Source: an uncultured Opitutales bacterium (GTDB taxonomy: Bacteria > Verrucomicrobiota > Verrucomicrobiia > Opitutales > Intestinicryptomonadaceae). From it: a DNA stretch of 64,000 nucleotides. Where the stretch lies: the NCBI GenBank assembly GCA_944389195.1, contig CALXLM010000003.1, positions 16,309-80,308 of the forward strand, given 5' to 3'. The first letter of the stretch is position 1, and each line of letters begins with the position of its first letter. A program made the translations under genes and the position numbers. This document shows positions 8,896-17,838 of this stretch, in pieces. The notes beneath the pieces are model-generated. The model was not told where the DNA came from and did no database searches. It saw nothing but the letters and a program-made list of their open reading frames with translations.

Positions 8896-9669
8896 ATGAA
8901 TACGGAAAGTTTCAAGATTTTTATTAACGAACTGGCCGATATGAGCGGCGATTACATAGCGAAGGCCTTCGGTAAGAAAATGAGGGTGGATTTAAAGAAG
9001 GACTTGTCGCCCGTCACGGAGACGGACAGGAATGTGGAAATTATGATTCGGGAGGCGGTCTCGAAAAAATTTCCGTCGCACGGCATCGTCGGTGAGGAGT
9101 TCGGAACGGAAAATCCCGGCGCGGAGTTTCAGTGGGTTATAGACCCCATAGACGGGACAAAGTCTTTTATTTCTGGGGTTCCGCTTTTCGGGACGCTCAT
9201 AGGGCTTAGATATAGGGGAGAGCCTGTTTTGGGGCTCATCAACCAGCCGGTTTTGAGGGAGCGAATTGTGGGTGACTGCCGCACATGCCTGTTCAACGGC
9301 GTTCAGACGAAACCTTTGCAAAAAACCGACGCAAAATCCATAACATTGTTGACGTCGGATTCGCGCCATTGCAGAACAATGCATTCTGCCGCCGGCTGGG
9401 CGGCGCTCGAAAACTCCGCTGCCATATCGCGCACATGGGGAGACTGCTACGGATATATGCTCGTGTGCAGGGGGCTCGCGCATGTCATGTGCGACGCCGT
9501 TTTGGAAATATGGGACTTGTCGGCGATAATCCCGGCGCTCAAAGGCTGCGGGGCCGCATTCAGCGATTGGAGCGGCGGAACTGACATAGGGCCAAACGGC
9601 CTGGTGGCTTCGTGCACGGAACGCCTGCACGGGGAAGTAATCGAGATATTGAATCCGCCCGAAAGTTGA
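8896..9669 (+). CDS. Inositol-monophosphatase-family phosphatase (HisN-type histidinol phosphatase likely)
   Basis: 257 residues. Metal-binding motifs of the IMPase/FBPase superfamily are all visible: GEEFG (motif 1 Glu), WVIDPIDGTKSF (motif 2, with the two aspartates) and EIWDLSAIIP (motif 3). The substitution pattern in DGTKSF-SGVPLFGTLI and the VWDL-like motif 3 resembles HisN histidinol-phosphate phosphatases more than SuhB, but inositol phosphate or PAP cannot be excluded. The ATG at 8896 is chosen because upstream in-frame starts lie inside the divergent exonuclease gene. A weak terminator follows at 9689. Confidence 0.82.
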   Translation: MNTESFKIFINELADMSGDYIAKAFGKKMRVDLKKDLSPVTETDRNVEIMIREAVSKKFPSHGIVGEEFGTENPGAEFQWVIDPIDGTKSFISGVPLFGTLIGLRYRGEPVLGLINQPVLRERIVGDCRTCLFNGVQTKPLQKTDAKSITLLTSDSRHCRTMHSAAGWAALENSAAISRTWGDCYGYMLVCRGLAHVMCDAVLEIWDLSAIIPALKGCGAAFSDWSGGTDIGPNGLVASCTERLHGEVIEILNPPES

Positions 9670-9688
9670 CGCCTTGCCAATTAAGCCG

Positions 9689-9725
9689 CTGCGGGATATT
9701 TCTCCGGGGCGGGGCCGCAGTTTTT
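9689..9725 (+). terminator. Weak intrinsic terminator after the IMPase-type gene
   Basis: A CTGCGG arm (9689-9694) pairs with CCGCAG (9715-9720) across a 20-base interior, itself able to pair GG with CC, and is directly followed by five T. The stem is short, so this is tentative. Confidence 0.4.
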
Positions 9726-9786
9726 GCATGATTTTTCGGATTACCACGCGCCAATACGAAGGGCAGCATTATTGGCGGGGAAATAT

Positions 9787-9819
9787 AATGTTGACTATCG
9801 GGCGCGAAGGGTCAACATT
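9787..9819 (+). promoter_or_regulatory. Inverted repeat coinciding with a candidate lysC promoter
   Basis: AATGTTGAC (9787-9795) and GTCAACATT (9811-9819) form a perfect 9-base inverted repeat around 15 bases. The left arm contains TTGACT (9791-9796) and the right arm AACATT (9814-9819), which are 17 bases apart, the right spacing for -35 and -10 boxes. Transcription from here would leave a leader of roughly 60 bases before lysC at 9886. It could be an operator over a promoter, or a hairpin. Confidence 0.4.
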
Positions 9820-9885
9820 TCCGCTTAATTTTTTCAATTTCAGGCGATTTGAATACGGACTAAATCCGAAAATCTGACAAATCTT

Positions 9886-11100
9886 ATGTCGTTGATAGTA
9901 CAGAAATACGGCGGAACGTCGGTGGGCGATACCGACAGAATTTTGAACGTGGCAAAGCGGATAAAAAAATTTGTCGACGGCGGCAACAGCGTTGTGGTCG
10001 TCGTTTCCGCCAGAAGCGGCGTTACAAACGAACTTATTGCACGGGCAAAAACGTTTTCTCCGGAGCCGGACGACCGTGAGATGGACATGCTGCTCGCCGT
10101 CGGCGAGCAGGAGACGATAGCGCTTACAGCAATGGCTTTGCATTCCCTCGGCGTTAAGGCGGTTTCGCGTACGGGCGCCCAGGCGGGGATTATCACCGAC
10201 GACGCCCATACGCGCGCGCGCATTGTGGAAATAACGGGCGGAGACATACGCGAATGCCTCGACAGGGGGGAGGTCGTCATAGTCGCCGGATTCCAGGGCG
10301 TGGACAAGGCGGGAAACGTCTCCACGCTCGGAAGGGGCGGGAGCGATTTGTCGGCCATTGCGCTCGCCGCCGTGCTGAAAGCCGATATCTGCCAAATCTA
10401 CACCGACGTCAGCGGTGTGTACACAGCGGATCCACGCGTTGTCAAAAACGCGCGCAAAATACCGGAAATGTCTTACGAGGAGCTTTTGGAAATGGCGTCT
10501 TTGGGCTCAAAAGTAATGCAGGCCAGAAGCGTAGAGTTTGCGCAGAAACACAACGTCGTATTCGAAGTGCGATCAAGTTTTAACAACGAACCCGGAACAA
10601 TAGTGAAATCGGAAGCACCATCATTGGAGGACGTCGTAATCAGCGGCGTGGCCATAGACAGAAACCAGACGAAAGTCACCGTAAGCGACATTCCCGACAA
10701 GCCCGGAACTGCGGCCGACATTTTCCGCGAGCTCGGCGAGGCCGGCATAGTTGTGGATATGATAGTTCAAAACGTCGGAAGGGGCGGAAGGGCAAACCTC
10801 ACGTTTACGGTTTCGAAAGACGACGCAACAAAAGCCGAAAAAGTTTTGCGCGCCCATTGCGAAACCATAAAGGGGGCTACGGTTTCCATCACGGGCGATA
10901 TCGCCAAGGTTTCCGTAATAGGAACAGGAATGCGCTCGCACAGCGGCGTGGCAGCCAAGTTTTTCCAGACGCTTGCGGAAAACAGCATAAACGTCCAGAT
11001 AATCACCACGAGCGAAATAAAAATATCGGTCGGCATATCGCTTGAGGACGCCGACATGGCGGCAAACGCGCTCCATGCGGCGTTCGCCCTCGATAAGTAA
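9886..11100 (+). CDS. lysC: Aspartate kinase (monofunctional)
   Basis: 404 residues. It phosphorylates L-aspartate, the first step toward lysine, threonine, methionine and isoleucine. The kinase domain opens with QKYGGTSVG and has the TLGRGGSD loop. The C-terminal third carries the two ACT domains (ISGVAIDRNQTKVTVSDIPDKPG region, then VSVIGTGMRSHSGVAAKFF) for feedback control by lysine and/or threonine. Length and arrangement match monofunctional class II (alpha/beta) enzymes. thrC follows 102 bases downstream and a citramalate synthase follows that, forming an aspartate/isoleucine cluster. Confidence 0.96.
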   Translation: MSLIVQKYGGTSVGDTDRILNVAKRIKKFVDGGNSVVVVVSARSGVTNELIARAKTFSPEPDDREMDMLLAVGEQETIALTAMALHSLGVKAVSRTGAQAGIITDDAHTRARIVEITGGDIRECLDRGEVVIVAGFQGVDKAGNVSTLGRGGSDLSAIALAAVLKADICQIYTDVSGVYTADPRVVKNARKIPEMSYEELLEMASLGSKVMQARSVEFAQKHNVVFEVRSSFNNEPGTIVKSEAPSLEDVVISGVAIDRNQTKVTVSDIPDKPGTAADIFRELGEAGIVVDMIVQNVGRGGRANLTFTVSKDDATKAEKVLRAHCETIKGATVSITGDIAKVSVIGTGMRSHSGVAAKFFQTLAENSINVQIITTSEIKISVGISLEDADMAANALHAAFALDK

Positions 11101-11179
11101 TGCTCGTTCCGTTTCCGTCCGGATTTGAGATTTAATATTGCGGGGCTTGGCGCACTGCAGATCGTTTAAAATTCTAAAA

Positions 11180-11193
11180 GCGCCGGGTGGCGC
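11180..11193 (+). promoter_or_regulatory. Small hairpin just before thrC
   Basis: GCGCC (11180-11184), loop GGGT, GGCGC (11189-11193), ending nine bases before the thrC ATG. It could modulate translation initiation in a genome that shows little Shine-Dalgarno use. Only the inverted repeat is seen. Confidence 0.25.
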
Positions 11194-11202
11194 AAATGTG
11201 CT

Positions 11203-12564
11203 ATGGAATATACAAGTACTCGGGGACAAAGCAAAAAATTGTCGTTTTCGGAGGCGGTGGCCGAAGGTTTGGCTCCCGACGGCGGGCTGTATGTGCCCGA
11301 TTCGCTTCCGGACATATCCGGAAGCCTCGCCTCATGGGAGGGGCTGCCGTACGCGGATCTTTGCTTCGAATTCATGAAAATATTTGCCGACGATATTCCC
11401 GAGGACGACCTGCGAGGAATAGTAAGGGCTTCATACCTGAAGTTTGACGACGGCAGGATAGCGCCTCTGTCGAAGCTCGACGATTCCCTGTATATGCTCG
11501 AGCTTTATCACGGCCCAACGCTTGCGTTCAAGGATTTTGCGCTGCAGTTGGTGGGCAATTTGTACGAGTATTTTCTTTCATTGAGCGGCGGAAAGATAAA
11601 CGTTTTGGGAGCGACCAGCGGGGACACCGGAAGCGCGGCAATAAGCGGGCTTTTGGGTAAGAAAAACGTAAACATATTCATTCTCTATCCAGAAGGCGGG
11701 ATATCTCCGATACAGGAAAGGCAGATGACTTGCACGGGGGCTTCGAACGTGCATCCGATAGCCATACGCGGAACTTTCGACGACGCCCAGGCCATAGTCA
11801 AGCAGCTTTTCGGGGATTTGAAGTTCAAGGCCGAGTGGAACCTTTCGGCGGTAAACTCCATAAATCTGGCGCGCATTTTGGCGCAGTGCGTTTACTATAT
11901 TTACGCTTGGCTGAACCTTCCAAAGGGCGAGCGCGCTGACGTAAGGTTTGTAGTGCCTACCGGAAACTTCGGAAACGTGTTTGCGGGGCGGCTGGCCGGC
12001 ATGGCCGGGCTGCCTGTTGGGGGGTTTAGAATAGCCACAAACCGCAACGACATTCTTTGGCGCCTCTTCAATTCGGGAATTTACGAACTTTCCAAAGTGT
12101 CGCCGAGCTATGCGCCGTCGATGGACATTCAGGTGGCGTCAAATTTTGAGCGCTTTTTATACTACTTTTTGAACCGCGACACCGCTGGGGTGCGGGAAGT
12201 CATGGAGGCTTTCAAGCGCGACGGCAAATGGGTTTTCAAAAATTTTGATCCCGGCATTTTCAGCGCTTCAAGAATGTCTGACGGGGAAATAGCCGAAGCA
12301 ATTTGCGAAGTTAACAAAAAATACGGCGTTGTTGTGGATCCGCATACGGCGTGCGCCTTCAAGGAGCTTCCAAAAGAGGGGACAAAAGTCGTACTTTCAA
12401 CGGCAAATGCGGCTAAATTTCCCAGGCTGATAGAGAAAACTTTGGGGTTTACCCCGAGGTCGCCGTCGCTCGAGGCTCTAATGGACAGGGAGATTGTAAA
12501 AGAGACGTTCGACGCCGACGCCGGCAAAATAAGGTCGTACATAGAGGAGAAGGGAATTAGGTAG
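11203..12564 (+). CDS. thrC: Threonine synthase
   Basis: 453 residues, PLP fold type II. It converts O-phosphohomoserine to threonine. The N-terminal segment STRG, the PLP-lysine motif TLAFKDFALQ, the GATSGDTGSAA phosphate-binding loop and the VPTGNFGN motif are all present. The length fits the longer ThrC class with the DGGLYVP N-terminus. It follows lysC on the same strand. Hom and thrB are not in the window. No Shine-Dalgarno sequence precedes the ATG. Confidence 0.96.
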   Translation: MEYTSTRGQSKKLSFSEAVAEGLAPDGGLYVPDSLPDISGSLASWEGLPYADLCFEFMKIFADDIPEDDLRGIVRASYLKFDDGRIAPLSKLDDSLYMLELYHGPTLAFKDFALQLVGNLYEYFLSLSGGKINVLGATSGDTGSAAISGLLGKKNVNIFILYPEGGISPIQERQMTCTGASNVHPIAIRGTFDDAQAIVKQLFGDLKFKAEWNLSAVNSINLARILAQCVYYIYAWLNLPKGERADVRFVVPTGNFGNVFAGRLAGMAGLPVGGFRIATNRNDILWRLFNSGIYELSKVSPSYAPSMDIQVASNFERFLYYFLNRDTAGVREVMEAFKRDGKWVFKNFDPGIFSASRMSDGEIAEAICEVNKKYGVVVDPHTACAFKELPKEGTKVVLSTANAAKFPRLIEKTLGFTPRSPSLEALMDREIVKETFDADAGKIRSYIEEKGIR

Positions 12565-12659
12565 CCCGTCCGGATTGTGCGGGCGGGCGTTCCCCGAAAA
12601 GATGCGAAAATAGCGCGGAATGGATTTCCGCGCCTTGTGAAAATTAAAAAATAAATACG
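12565..12659 (+). promoter_or_regulatory. Structured intercistronic leader between thrC and cimA
   Basis: The gap holds two hairpins: CCCGTCCG with CGGGCGGG near 12566-12588 (one G-T pair), and the perfect 8-base stem GCGCGGAA (12613-12620) with TTCCGCGC (12626-12633). Neither has a T tract, so they look more like RNA processing or leader structures than terminators. No leader peptide rich in Ile, Leu or Val is visible. Confidence 0.3.
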
Positions 12660-14234
12660 ATGAGCAACGACAAGGTTTTTATATACGATACGACTCTGCG
12701 CGACGGGACGCAGTGCGAGGGGGTGTCGCTTTCGGTGGCCTCCAAGCTGCGGCTTGCGGAAAAGATGGACAAGTTCGGTTTCGACTTCATAGAGGGCGGA
12801 TGGCCCGGATCGAATCCGCGCGACATGGCTTTTTTTGCACAGGCAAAAAAGCTCGAGCTTTCGCACGCTAAAATCACGGCTTTCGGGGCTACGCGCCGCG
12901 CGGGTTCGAGGGTTGACAAGGACGCCCAGGTGGCGCTTCTTTTGGAAGCCGACACTCCTTATGTCACGATATTCGGGAAAACGTGGCTTTTGCATGTTGA
13001 GGAGGTCATTAAGACAAGCGCCGAGGAAAATCTTAAAATGATAGAGGAGACGGTGGCGTATCTATCCGAAAACGGGCGGAAGGTGATATACGACGCCGAA
13101 CATTTTTTCGACGGGTATAAGGACGACAGCTCGTACGCACTTGAAACTCTTGAAGCTGCCAGGCGCGGGGGGGCGGAGTTCGTTTGCCTGTGCGACACCA
13201 ACGGCGGGACGCTCGTGGACGAATTCGGATCGATAGTCGGGGACGTCGTTTCGCGCATGGGCGATATGCCGGTCGGGGTTCACTGCCACGACGACAGCGG
13301 TTTGGGGGTGGCGCTTTCCCTTGAGGGTGTGCGCCGCGGGGCGTCGATGGTGCAGGGTACGATAAACGGTCTGGGCGAGCGAAACGGCAACGCCAACCTT
13401 TGCACCATAATACCCAACCTCTCCATAAAAATGCGGCGCAATCTCGATTGCGCCCCGAACCTTTCGAAATTGCGCGACCTTTCCCTGTTTCTGGACGAAA
13501 TGGCGAATCTTAGGAGCGACACGCGGCTTCCCTATGTGGGGGCATCGTCATTCGCGCACAAGGGGGGTGTCCATGCGGACGCCGCAAACAAGGTGAAGCG
13601 CAGCTACGAACACATAGACCCGGCGCTCGTGGGGAACAGGACCCGCGTGCTCGTAAGCGACATGTCGGGCAGGGCGTCGGTCATGATGAAGGCGCGCGAC
13701 TTGGGAGTGGACGTAGACTCGAAGGATCCGGTCATAGGGGAATTTCTGGACGAGCTCAAAAGGCTGGAGTTTAGGGGCTACGAATACGAGGCCGCCGACG
13801 CGTCTTTCGAGCTTCTTCTGTCGAAGTTTTTGAAAAAGCACAGCGACCACTTTAAGGTCCGCGGCTATAGGGTAATTGTGGAAAGGGACGAATTTGCGCG
13901 CACGACAAAGTCGGAGGCCACAGTTAAACTGGAGATAGACGGCTCGATAGAGCATACCGTCGCGGAGGCGCACGGCCCGGTTGCGGCGCTAGACCTCGCG
14001 CTCCGAAAAGCGCTCGTTAAAAAATTTCCGAAAATAAAGGATATTGAGCTTTCCGACTTCAAAGTCAGAATCATCGACAGCGACGCCGGCGCAAATGCCA
14101 CAACGCGCGTGCAGGTAGAAACCAAGGATTCGCGCCGCGTATGGGGAACCGTCGGGGCGTCCGACAACATCATAGTGGCTTCATGGGAGGCGCTTAAGGA
14201 CGCCGTCGAATACAAGCTTTCGGAAGATAGTTGA
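12660..14234 (+). CDS. cimA: (R)-citramalate synthase
   Basis: 524 residues of the DRE-TIM metallolyase family. The catalytic start YDTTLRDGTQCEGVSLS and GGWPGSNPRD are characteristic of the CimA branch (TIGR00977-like) rather than LeuA, which usually reads DGEQSPG. VHCHDDSGLGVA supplies metal-binding histidines, and the C-terminal ~130 residues form the LeuA-type allosteric dimer domain. CimA condenses pyruvate and acetyl-CoA to citramalate, giving 2-oxobutyrate for isoleucine without threonine deaminase. It lies after lysC and thrC and 15 bases before the aminolipid synthase gene. Confidence 0.88.
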   Translation: MSNDKVFIYDTTLRDGTQCEGVSLSVASKLRLAEKMDKFGFDFIEGGWPGSNPRDMAFFAQAKKLELSHAKITAFGATRRAGSRVDKDAQVALLLEADTPYVTIFGKTWLLHVEEVIKTSAEENLKMIEETVAYLSENGRKVIYDAEHFFDGYKDDSSYALETLEAARRGGAEFVCLCDTNGGTLVDEFGSIVGDVVSRMGDMPVGVHCHDDSGLGVALSLEGVRRGASMVQGTINGLGERNGNANLCTIIPNLSIKMRRNLDCAPNLSKLRDLSLFLDEMANLRSDTRLPYVGASSFAHKGGVHADAANKVKRSYEHIDPALVGNRTRVLVSDMSGRASVMMKARDLGVDVDSKDPVIGEFLDELKRLEFRGYEYEAADASFELLLSKFLKKHSDHFKVRGYRVIVERDEFARTTKSEATVKLEIDGSIEHTVAEAHGPVAALDLALRKALVKKFPKIKDIELSDFKVRIIDSDAGANATTRVQVETKDSRRVWGTVGASDNIIVASWEALKDAVEYKLSEDS

Positions 14235-14249
14235 TTTTTCCGAAACGTT

Positions 14250-16133
14250 ATGCCAACATTGCGCCGTACCATGGATTCCGACAAACAGTTTGGACGCAAG
14301 GTCGTGGACGTGAAATCGTCCATCGGCAGCGAGGCCTTAAGGCGCGTTTACGGACTTATACAAAAGCCTTTCGAGGATTTTCTCGGCATAACAAAGCTCA
14401 ATTCGGCGTACGATTACCTGTTAAAAAACACAAGCGGCAACTTCTACGAGAGGGCGATAGAGGCGGTTGGGATAGATTTTGAAATAGACGACGCCGATTT
14501 CAAAAAAATCCCCAGAGAGGGGCCGCTTGTGGTCGTCTCCAACCATCCGCTCGGAGGGGTTGACGGCATAATTTTGGGGGCGGTTCTTTTGCGGGCGCGT
14601 CCCGACGCGAAAGTAATAGTAAACGGGCTTTTGGCGAAAATGCCGGAAATTGTTGACTATTCCATATGCGTCGATCCTTTCGGGGGGAGTTCGGCCACGG
14701 CAAAAAACGTATCCGCCATGAAGGACACTATCCGCCATCTTAAAAGCGGGGGATGCATAGGCACGTTTCCGTCGGGCACGGTTTCCCATATACATTTGCG
14801 CGACTGCTGCATAAGCGATCCGGAGTGGAATACGAATATAGCCCAAATTGCGAGGCGCACGCAGGCCAACATTCTTCCCGTGTATTTCGACGGGAGAAAC
14901 TCTTGGCTGTTTTACCTGGCTGGTCTTGTCCATCCGCGGCTGAGAACCCTGCTTCTTTTGCGGGAGATGTTTCAGGCGGCCCGCCGCAAAAAAGTCAGGA
15001 TGCGCGTGGGTGGCGTAATATCGGCGCGCAAGCTTTCGGAATTTTCGACGGATGAAGAGCTGACTTCGTGGCTTAGGATAAACTCATATGTTCTCGGCGG
15101 GCGCAACAACCGGGGGGAAAAACAGGACTCCACTCAGCTTAAGATAATACAGCGCAGCATAGAAAAGATTTTTCCCATGATGCACCGCGAAATGCAGGAT
15201 CTCATTTTGCCGATAGACTCTGCTAAGATGGCCGCGGAAATTGCCGCGCTTCCGGAATCGGCGCGAATGATTGGCGGTGATAAAATATCGGTTTACTGCG
15301 CGGAAGCCTGGCAGATTCCCTGGACGCTGCTCGAAATAGGAAGACTCCGGGAAAAAACCTTTCGCGAGGTTGGCGAGGGGTCGGGAAAAAGCGTGGACAA
15401 CGACGAGTTCGACCAATACTACCTGCACATGTTTATGTGGGATTCTGAAAGCGGGAAAATCGCCGGGGCGTACAGAATAGGCCGCACCGACAAGATTATG
15501 AACTCGCTCGGAGTCCAGGGGCTTTATGCGTCGACGCTCTTTAAAATAAAAAGGGAGCTTATCGACCGCATAGCGCCTGCGCTTGAAATGGGAAGGTCGT
15601 TTATAGCAAGCGAATACCAAAAGAAGCGTTCCACGCTCGCCGTCCTATGGCGCGGCATAGGCGAGTACCTATACCGCAACCCGCATTATCGCACGCTGTA
15701 CGGTCCCGTGAGCATCAGCACCCAATACAACTCCATTTCGAAGGATTTGATGGTGCAGTTTCTTTCCGAGCGGAAAACTTCCGGGGAGCTTGCAAAATTT
15801 GTAAAGGCAAAAAAACCTCCGAAAGTTAAAATGAAGAGCGTGGATAAAAAGGCGCTGCTTGCTGGGGCGCACAATATAGACCACATATCTGCGCTCGTAT
15901 CCGAAGTTGAAATCGACAACAAAGGCATACCTACGCTTCTAAAACACTACCTTAAATTGGACGGGGAACTTTTGGCTTTCAACGTGGATCCGGATTTCGG
16001 CTCGTGCATCGACGGCCTGATTATGGTCGACATGCTAAAAACCGACCCTAAGCTTTTAAAGTCCTATATGGGCGAGAAACAGGCCGCTGAGTACAGGCGC
16101 TACCACGGCCTCGACACTCCGGAGTTCGATTGA
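14250..16133 (+). CDS. Two-domain acyltransferase, OlsF-like aminolipid synthase
   Basis: 627 residues. Residues ~50-290 are a PlsC/LPLAT-type O-acyltransferase with the variant catalytic motif NHPLGGVD (His99-x5-Asp105) and the FPSGTVSH loop. Residues ~340-540 match the OlsB-type N-acyltransferase (GNAT, autoinducer-synthase-like), with FDQYYLHMFMWD, IGRTDKIM and ALEMGRSFI segments. The N-terminal O-acyl and C-terminal N-acyl arrangement is that of OlsF bifunctional ornithine-lipid synthases; Bacteroides GlsA/GlsB do the same job as two proteins for glycine lipids. The amino acid acceptor cannot be told from sequence. A later ATG at 14271 is an alternative start. It follows cimA by 15 bases. 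Confidence 0.75.
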   Translation: MPTLRRTMDSDKQFGRKVVDVKSSIGSEALRRVYGLIQKPFEDFLGITKLNSAYDYLLKNTSGNFYERAIEAVGIDFEIDDADFKKIPREGPLVVVSNHPLGGVDGIILGAVLLRARPDAKVIVNGLLAKMPEIVDYSICVDPFGGSSATAKNVSAMKDTIRHLKSGGCIGTFPSGTVSHIHLRDCCISDPEWNTNIAQIARRTQANILPVYFDGRNSWLFYLAGLVHPRLRTLLLLREMFQAARRKKVRMRVGGVISARKLSEFSTDEELTSWLRINSYVLGGRNNRGEKQDSTQLKIIQRSIEKIFPMMHREMQDLILPIDSAKMAAEIAALPESARMIGGDKISVYCAEAWQIPWTLLEIGRLREKTFREVGEGSGKSVDNDEFDQYYLHMFMWDSESGKIAGAYRIGRTDKIMNSLGVQGLYASTLFKIKRELIDRIAPALEMGRSFIASEYQKKRSTLAVLWRGIGEYLYRNPHYRTLYGPVSISTQYNSISKDLMVQFLSERKTSGELAKFVKAKKPPKVKMKSVDKKALLAGAHNIDHISALVSEVEIDNKGIPTLLKHYLKLDGELLAFNVDPDFGSCIDGLIMVDMLKTDPKLLKSYMGEKQAAEYRRYHGLDTPEFD

Positions 16134-16280
16134 ACGCGCAATGTCCGAATATGTGGCAATGGCATTTTTTAGGGTAGTGCCGGGCGGGGTTCGTGCTTCG
16201 CTGTCCGCAAGTGTGCGTTATTTCGGCGTGCGGAGTTTTTTGGGGGAGAAAATGTTTCCTGTTTTTGACATAAAAAAATA

Positions 16281-16301
16281 CTGGCGCTCCGCCAGCGCCA
16301 G
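16281..16301. repeat. Perfect 8-base inverted repeat upstream of the MFS gene
   Basis: CTGGCGCT (16281-16288) and AGCGCCAG (16294-16301) with a 5-base loop. On the minus strand the stem is followed by TATTTTTTTA, so it resembles a terminator facing left, although no minus-strand gene is seen here. The gap between the aminolipid synthase and the MFS gene is 186 bases. Confidence 0.4.
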
Positions 16302-16319
16302 GTTGTTTGGCCTACAAAA

Positions 16320-17705
16320 ATGTTTTTGAAGCGCAAAAAATGTGAATACAGCCCTTATCATAGCAGGCGTTTGGACTGGCGCCGTTTGGGCGTTTTGATA
16401 CCCGCCAATCCATTTGCGATTCTCGGCGTATTCAAATCGCTCCGCCACCGCAATTTTTTGATTTATTTTATAGGGCTCGGCGTGTCGATGAACGGCGCGT
16501 GGATACAGCAGCTGGCAATGGGCTGGCTGGTGTTTTCCATGACAAACTCCGTGTTTATGCTGTCGCTGTCCGTATTTCTTTCCCAAATACCGACGCTTTT
16601 CCTGACGCCGTTTGCGGGGGTTGTTTGCGACAGGTTCGACAGGCGCAAGATAATAATCGCGACGCAGGCGGCCATGATGGCCCAAAGCATAGCCCTTGCG
16701 GCGCTTACATTAAGCGGAATCATCACGATGCCTGCCGTGCTTTTTCTGTGCCTGTGGCAGGGAATTGTGATAAGCTTCGACGCTCCGGCGCGCCAGTCGT
16801 TTTATGTTCTGCTTGTGCCGAAGGAGGATTTAAGCAACGCGATAGCCATGAATTCGACCGTCATAAACGCGATGAGGTTTATAGGGCCTGCCATCGGGGG
16901 CGTGATGGTCGCAAAGGCGGGCGAGGGAATGTGTTTTCTGATAAACGCCCTTTCGTATTTGGCAATTTTGTTTTCGCTTTCGATGATTCGCGTCCCGCAC
17001 AAAAAATCGACTTTTTCCGCAAAAAACGCGCTCGCCGACATACGCGAGGGGATATCTTACGCGGCGGTTTCCGTTCCGATACGTTCGCTTCTTATAATTC
17101 TCGGCATAGCGAGCTTTTTTGGGATTCCCTTTCCGCTTTTGATGCCGGCATTCGCCAAAGGGGTGTTGGGGGGTGGAAGCGAGCTTCTGGGAACTCTTAT
17201 GAGTTTTATAGGCTCTGGAACCTTGTGCGCCGCGCTGTATCTTGCGGCGCGCAAGAGCATTTTGGGACTGGGTCGCGTGATAATAATATCGAGCGTGATA
17301 TTTGGGGCGGCTTTGGTAGGAATGTCGTTTGTGCGTTTCATTCCTCTGGTTTACGCATTGTGCTTTTTTACGGGCTTTGCGATGATATCGATTGCGGCAT
17401 CGTGCAACACGATGCTTCAGGCGCTTGTTGACGACGAGAAAAGGGGGAGGGTAATGAGCATATATTCGATGGTGTTTTTCGGAATACCCCCGCTTGGAAG
17501 CATAGTGCAGGGATATCTTTCCAACTTCATACCGCTTCCGGCAGTCGTTTTTTTCTGCGGGCTTGTGTGCATAGCGGGCGGCCTGGGGCTTGAATATTTC
17601 CGGCCGCAGATCAGGGCATGCGCACGCGACATCTACGCTAAAAAAGGCATTGTGATGCCTGAAATAGCGAGAGCGCTGCAGTCGTCGAACAACAAGAACA
17701 GTTGA
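16320..17705 (+). CDS. MFS transporter, EntS-like (DHA3 type)
   Basis: 461 residues with about 12 hydrophobic helices. The first helices (FKSLRHRNFLIYFIGLGVSM) and the loop 2-3 motif GVVCDRFDRRK resemble the MFS_3/EntS branch, which includes enterobactin and drug exporters. A hydrophilic N-terminal extension of ~35 residues precedes helix 1, so the start could be slightly later. The substrate is unknown. It sits between the aminolipid synthase and a membrane protein of unknown role, all on the plus strand, with 133 bases to the next gene. Confidence 0.78.
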   Translation: MFLKRKKCEYSPYHSRRLDWRRLGVLIPANPFAILGVFKSLRHRNFLIYFIGLGVSMNGAWIQQLAMGWLVFSMTNSVFMLSLSVFLSQIPTLFLTPFAGVVCDRFDRRKIIIATQAAMMAQSIALAALTLSGIITMPAVLFLCLWQGIVISFDAPARQSFYVLLVPKEDLSNAIAMNSTVINAMRFIGPAIGGVMVAKAGEGMCFLINALSYLAILFSLSMIRVPHKKSTFSAKNALADIREGISYAAVSVPIRSLLIILGIASFFGIPFPLLMPAFAKGVLGGGSELLGTLMSFIGSGTLCAALYLAARKSILGLGRVIIISSVIFGAALVGMSFVRFIPLVYALCFFTGFAMISIAASCNTMLQALVDDEKRGRVMSIYSMVFFGIPPLGSIVQGYLSNFIPLPAVVFFCGLVCIAGGLGLEYFRPQIRACARDIYAKKGIVMPEIARALQSSNNKNS

Positions 17706-17838
17706 AAGCTTAATCCTTTTGCAAAATGCGGTAAGCCGGCTCTTCTAATTGCCTTGACTTGCATTCGATAGTATTTAAACCGTATGTATAAAAATGCCGG
17801 GCTTGCTGCGCCAAACCTAACGGGGATAGGAAAATAGA

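Noticed and set aside
9674..9877. 67-codon open frame between the IMPase-type gene and lysC
   Set aside because: It overlaps a likely terminator and the lysC promoter palindrome, and its translation (Arg-rich, no domain) does not look like a protein.
9820..9885. Lysine riboswitch upstream of lysC
   Set aside because: The leader is far too short for the ~170-nt aptamer and lacks its motifs.
16141..16329. 62-codon frame upstream of the MFS gene
   Set aside because: It covers a perfect inverted repeat and ends inside the MFS gene; composition is not protein-like.
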